Source: Coriobacteriia bacterium
GTDB taxonomy: Bacteria; Actinomycetota; Coriobacteriia; Anaerosomatales; JAUVQN01
Assembly (NCBI GenBank): GCA_030598125.1
Contig: JAUVQN010000039.1
Coordinates: 1 to 9,770 of the forward strand
DNA: 9,770 nucleotides
Reading direction: 5' to 3'
Shown here: in pieces, positions 7,025-9,770 of the stretch
Position numbering within the stretch: position 1 is the stretch's first letter
How the letters are laid out: every line of letters begins with the position of its first letter
Made by a program: the position numbers and the translations under genes
Notes under the pieces: generated by a model
The model's database searches: none
The model's input: only the letters and a program-made list of their open reading frames with translations
Told to the model about the DNA's origin: nothing

Positions 7025-7646
7025 GTGGATCGCCACGCTCCGGAACGGGTTGATGCTCGAGAACCCGCTCATGCGGCTGATGATCGGCCTCTGCGCCACG
7101 CTCGCGGTCTCCACGCAGGTCGAGAGCTCGTTCTATATGGGGCTCGCGGTCATCTTCGTGTTGCTTGCGGGCAACCTGATCATCTCGTCTTTCCGAGGCG
7201 TCATACCCGACCAGGTCCGCATACCGGTCTTCATCGTCGTAATCGCGTCGTTCGTGACCGTGGTGGACCTGACGATGAAGGCGTACCTTCCCGCCGTGTA
7301 CGCGGTGCTCGGCATCTGGATCCCGCTGATAGTGGTGAACTGCCTGATCCTCGGACGGGCGGAGGCCTTCGCCTACAGGAACCCCGTAGGGCTGTCCATC
7401 GCCGATGGGCTCGGCATGGGACTGGGATTCCTCATCGTCATCGTGGGCCTCGCGTTCTTCCGCGAGCTCTTCGGCACGGGCAGTCTCGCGTGGACGGGGG
7501 AGCCGGTGGTCTCGCTCCCGGAGGGCTATCCAGCCCCCGCCATCCTGGTGCTCTTCCCCGGTGGCTTCCTCACGTTCGGCTTCCTGATGGCGGCGTTCAA
7601 CGCGCTCGACATATGGCGTGAGAAGCGGAAGGAGGCCGGCGAATGA
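7017..7646 (+). CDS. rnfE: Rnf ion-translocating oxidoreductase, subunit E
   Basis: Integral membrane subunit homologous to RnfA and NqrD, with about six helices and 209 residues. It pairs with RnfA in inverted topology, and together they hold a [2Fe-2S] centre within the membrane. The expected ligands are visible: Cys26 in IGLCATLAVS and Cys109 in VVNCLILGRAEAFA. The ENPLMRLMIGLCATLAVS start is a strong family signature. The reading frame stays open upstream into rnfG, but homology begins at MNEWIATLRNG, so I set the start at ATG 7017, eight bases inside the rnfG end. No strong Shine-Dalgarno is seen, consistent with coupling. The stop overlaps rnfA as ATGA. Confidence 0.96.
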   Translation: MNEWIATLRNGLMLENPLMRLMIGLCATLAVSTQVESSFYMGLAVIFVLLAGNLIISSFRGVIPDQVRIPVFIVVIASFVTVVDLTMKAYLPAVYAVLGIWIPLIVVNCLILGRAEAFAYRNPVGLSIADGLGMGLGFLIVIVGLAFFRELFGTGSLAWTGEPVVSLPEGYPAPAILVLFPGGFLTFGFLMAAFNALDIWREKRKEAGE

Positions 7647-8263
7647 ACACTGGAGTCTATCTCGCGCTGCTGTTCGTCGGGGCGGCGCTCGTCAACAACA
7701 TCCTGCTCACCCGGTTCATCGGGCTCTGTCCCTTCTTCGGCGTCTCGAACGACTTTCAGACGTCCGTGGGCATGAGCCTGGCGGTGGCCTTTGTGATGAC
7801 GATGGCCACAGCCGCCACGTGGTTCTTCTGGAACTTCGTGCTAGTCCCGCTCGGGGTCGGCGAGTTCCTCTACATACCTGCGTTCATCCTGGTTATCGCG
7901 TCGCTCGTGCAGTTCATGGAGATGTTCCTGAGGAGGTACGTGCCCGGGCTCTATCGCTCCATGGGCATCTACCTGCCGCTCATCACCACGAACTGCGCCG
8001 TCTTCGCCACGGCGACCGAGGCGGTGAAGCCAGGGTTCTTCAAGATGAACCTCCCGTATGCGTTCGGCTTCGGCGAAGCGATCGTCTACGCGCTCGGCGT
8101 CTCCGCCGGTTTCGCACTCGCCCTCCTCACGTTCTCAGCGCTCCGGGAGCGGCTCGAGCTCGCTCCGGTCCCGCGCGTGTTCAAGGGCAACGCGATCGCG
8201 TTCATCACCGCAGGACTGCTCTCGCTCGGCTACGTCGGCATGGCCGGCTGGTTCGGGCTGTAG
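7643..8263 (+). CDS. rnfA: Rnf ion-translocating oxidoreductase, subunit A
   Basis: Integral membrane subunit homologous to RnfE and NqrE, 206 residues with about six helices. Cys29 in FIGLCPFFGVSND and Cys118 in ITTNCAVF are the expected ligands of the [2Fe-2S] centre shared with RnfE. Other family marks are LVNNILLTRF at the first helix and the PVPRVFKGNAIAFITAGLLS end region. The ATG at 7643 overlaps the rnfE stop (ATGA) and has a near-perfect Shine-Dalgarno, AAGGAGG (7629-7635), seven bases upstream. It therefore has the strongest initiation signal of the Rnf membrane genes. rnfB follows after nine bases. Confidence 0.97.
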   Translation: MNTGVYLALLFVGAALVNNILLTRFIGLCPFFGVSNDFQTSVGMSLAVAFVMTMATAATWFFWNFVLVPLGVGEFLYIPAFILVIASLVQFMEMFLRRYVPGLYRSMGIYLPLITTNCAVFATATEAVKPGFFKMNLPYAFGFGEAIVYALGVSAGFALALLTFSALRERLELAPVPRVFKGNAIAFITAGLLSLGYVGMAGWFGL

Positions 8264-8272
8264 GGAGGACGC

Positions 8273-9088
8273 GTGGACCTGGCACTGCTCGGCAAGTCGA
8301 TCCTCGCGCTGGGGGCCATGGGCGCGCTCGCCGGCGGACTGCTGGCGGTCGCGGCCAGGCAGTTCCACGTCGAGGTCGACGCCAGGGTGGAGGCGGTCGC
8401 GGAGGCGCTCCCCGGCGCCAACTGCGGTGCGTGCGGACGTCCGTCCTGCTTCGTCCTCGCGGAGGCGATGGTCGAGGGGACGGCCGAGCCTGACGCCTGC
8501 GTCGCGGGCGGGAAGGCCTGCGCGGAGGCGGTGGCGCACATCCTGGGCAAGGACGTGGGCGACGTGCAGGAGACCGTCGTCGCCCTGCAGTGTGGCGGCG
8601 GGGTGCGCGCGACGGCCCGCTACGACTACGAGGGCCTCAAGTCCTGCACGTCGGTCTCGCGCCTGTCCGGAGGGCCGATACTGTGTCCCGCGGGCTGCTT
8701 CGGCCTTGGGGACTGCGTCGACGCGTGCCCGTTCGACGCACTCGAGATGGGGGAGACCGGCCTCCCGGTCGTCGATCTGGAGAAGTGCACCGGCTGCGAG
8801 GCCTGTGTCTGCGCGTGCCCTTGTGGTGAGGGGCTCCTCGCCATGGTCCGGGACGACGCCCCGGTGGTCGTCAGGTGCGCCTCCCACGACAAGGCGAAGG
8901 CCAAGCGGTCGTACTGCGAGGTCTCGTGCATCGCATGTCGGAAGTGCGAGAAGGAGTGCCCCGAAGAGGCCATCAAGGTCGAGGATTTCGTCGCCGTCGT
9001 CGACTACGAGCGTTGCACCGGGTGCGGCACGTGCGTCGTGGTCTGTCCGCAGGACTGCATCGAGTTCTCCGGAAGGAACCCCTCGTGA
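8273..9088 (+). CDS. rnfB: Rnf ion-translocating oxidoreductase, subunit B (multi-cluster ferredoxin side)
   Basis: Takes electrons from, or gives them to, ferredoxin and passes them to the membrane subunits. The 271-residue protein has one N-terminal helix (about 8-28). Next is a [4Fe-4S] domain with Cys51/54/59/76. A second region holds Cys138/142/148/152 plus CTGCEACVCACP (Cys172/175/178/182). A third pairs CIACRKCEKECP (Cys219/222/225/229) with CTGCGTCVVVCP (Cys248/251/254/258). That gives motifs for about five clusters, against three in the short RnfB of gammaproteobacteria. There are 28 Cys in all, several outside the motifs (83, 107, 125, 180, 184, 202, 215, 262). The GTG at 8273 has AGGGAGG overlapping the rnfA stop. 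Its own stop overlaps the next gene (GTGA). Confidence 0.96.
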   Translation: MDLALLGKSILALGAMGALAGGLLAVAARQFHVEVDARVEAVAEALPGANCGACGRPSCFVLAEAMVEGTAEPDACVAGGKACAEAVAHILGKDVGDVQETVVALQCGGGVRATARYDYEGLKSCTSVSRLSGGPILCPAGCFGLGDCVDACPFDALEMGETGLPVVDLEKCTGCEACVCACPCGEGLLAMVRDDAPVVVRCASHDKAKAKRSYCEVSCIACRKCEKECPEEAIKVEDFVAVVDYERCTGCGTCVVVCPQDCIEFSGRNPS

Positions 9089-9471
9089 ACTCGGTCGGCC
9101 GACCGAGGCCGACCCGGGCGGCCGGCGTGCTGTGGGGTCTCGTGTTGTTGCTCGCCGCCACCACCGTGCCCGCAGGCGCGCTTCTCGCCGCTCCCGCCGG
9201 TGACGATGTGGTCGTCGAGGGGCCTGGGGGTCGGACGGTGCTGCCGCTCGATGAGGATGCACGTGTCCTCATAGACGGTGCCTGCGGACAGGTGGCCGTC
9301 TCCGTGGAAGGAGGCCGCGCGAAGGTCGTCTCGAGCGGCTGTGCGGGACAACGGTGCGTGGCTCGAGGCGCGATCGGCCGCGGTGACGGATCGGTCGTGT
9401 GCGTCCCCAACGCCGTGATCGTCACGGTGGGGGGTGAGCCCGGCCATGGACTGGACGCGCTCGTCCGCTAG
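9085..9471 (+). CDS. NusG domain II-containing protein (NusG_II family), Rnf-linked
   Basis: A 128-residue protein of unknown function in the NusG_II (DUF1312) family. It has an N-terminal hydrophobic segment (about 12-36), a signal anchor or cleavable peptide, so the small beta-rich domain (about 40-128) should be outside the membrane. Four Cys are present: 67, 86, 91 and 106. The pattern CAGQRC ... VVCVPN matches the family's typical C-x4-C and IVCLPN signatures. The family often lies beside rnf and Gx-transporter genes. It has only domain II-like sequence, so a transcription role like true NusG is not supported. GTG at 9085 has GGAAGG (9071-9076) eight bases upstream and overlaps the rnfB stop, so it is coupled to the Rnf operon. 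Family call is good; role unknown. Confidence 0.82.
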   Translation: MNSVGRPRPTRAAGVLWGLVLLLAATTVPAGALLAAPAGDDVVVEGPGGRTVLPLDEDARVLIDGACGQVAVSVEGGRAKVVSSGCAGQRCVARGAIGRGDGSVVCVPNAVIVTVGGEPGHGLDALVR

Positions 9472-9770
9472 GCGCGAGACAGGCTCCGCGCTCATGGCGC
9501 GCGTCGCGGCGCTCGTAGCGATGGGGGCGGTGCTCGGTCTCGTCGAGACGGCGTTCGTCGGCTCGGTGCCTCTGCCCGGGGTCCGCCTGGGACTCGCGAA
9601 TCTCGCCGTCGTCATCGCGCTCGTCGTGCTCGGCGCGAGGGCGGCTCTCGCGGTCAGCGTCGCCCGAGTCGTAGTCGTGGGAGTCGCCGCCGGGACCCTC
9701 GGTGGACCCGCGTTCGCGCTCTCCTTCGTGGGCGCGGTCGCGGCGTGGGCGACCATGGTCGTGCTGCATC
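9446..9770 (+). CDS. Gx transporter / heptaprenyl diphosphate synthase component I-like membrane protein, 3' end outside window
   Basis: First 108 residues of a hydrophobic protein of the Hpre_diP_synt_I (Gx transporter) family. The telling segment is VPLPGVRLGLANLAVVIAL (about 41-59), matching the family's PGxKLGLAN block, preceded by a helix with LGLVET. Several transmembrane helices follow with no stop before the edge. The family name comes from an old link to polyprenyl diphosphate synthesis; many members look instead like substrate-binding membrane (ECF S-like) components, so function is uncertain. I chose ATG 9446, which overlaps the NusG_II gene by 26 bases and has GGGGGTGAG upstream. 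ATG 9494 is an alternative with a weaker ribosome site. A position right after NusG_II is common for this family. Confidence 0.75.
   Translation, partial: MDWTRSSARRETGSALMARVAALVAMGAVLGLVETAFVGSVPLPGVRLGLANLAVVIALVVLGARAALAVSVARVVVVGVAAGTLGGPAFALSFVGAVAAWATMVVLH

Noticed and set aside
8058..9203. Open frame of 381 codons on the plus strand in another frame
   Set aside because: Overlaps rnfA and rnfB out of frame. Ser/Arg-rich low-complexity translation marks it as a frame shadow.

Overview
This is a G+C-rich (roughly two-thirds G+C by eye), tightly packed bacterial stretch. It holds eleven protein-coding genes, two of them cut by the window edges. I see no rRNA, tRNA, insertion sequence or CRISPR array. 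The best guess for the host is an anaerobic, high-GC actinobacterium, for example of the class Coriobacteriia. The reasons are G/C-ending codons throughout, GTG/TTG starts, a FusA2-type EF-G paralogue, and a six-gene Rnf complex followed by NusG_II and Gx-family genes. This taxonomic guess is an inference with moderate to low confidence.

Layout: On the minus strand, 1-1443 encodes the first 481 residues of an EF-G-like GTPase of the EF-G-2/FusA2 type, with a TTG start behind a strong Shine-Dalgarno. A 197-nt divergent region (1444-1640) holds a plausible promoter for each direction. Rightward from it lie a lipoprotein-type cyclophilin PPIase (1641-2351), a membrane-anchored TPR protein with six repeats (2395-3669) and nucleoside diphosphate kinase ndk (3710-4108). 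A complete Rnf operon follows in the order rnfC-D-G-E-A-B (4139-9088). It is followed without a gap by a small NusG_II-domain protein (9085-9471) and the start of a Gx-transporter / heptaprenyl diphosphate synthase component I-like membrane protein (9446-end).

How it works together: Rnf couples electron flow between reduced ferredoxin and NAD+ to pumping of Na+ or H+ across the membrane. RnfB carries many Fe-S clusters and is the ferredoxin-side subunit. RnfC carries two Fe-S motifs and the NADH side. RnfD and RnfG each show the SGAT motif for covalent FMN. RnfA and RnfE are homologous membrane subunits, each with the conserved cysteine pair that holds the membrane [2Fe-2S] centre. Most starts in the cluster overlap the preceding stop (GTGA, ATGA or 8-nt overlaps), implying translational coupling, and the coupling continues into NusG_II and Gx. 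Every rightward gap from the cyclophilin gene to rnfC is 30-43 nt with no convincing terminator, so the whole rightward block could be one transcript.

I do not see a clearly new system. The parts most worth a second look are the Rnf-coupled NusG_II/Gx pair, the TPR-TM protein of unknown role, the hairpin over the ndk ribosome-binding site, and the His-to-Tyr change in the EF-G-like GTPase.
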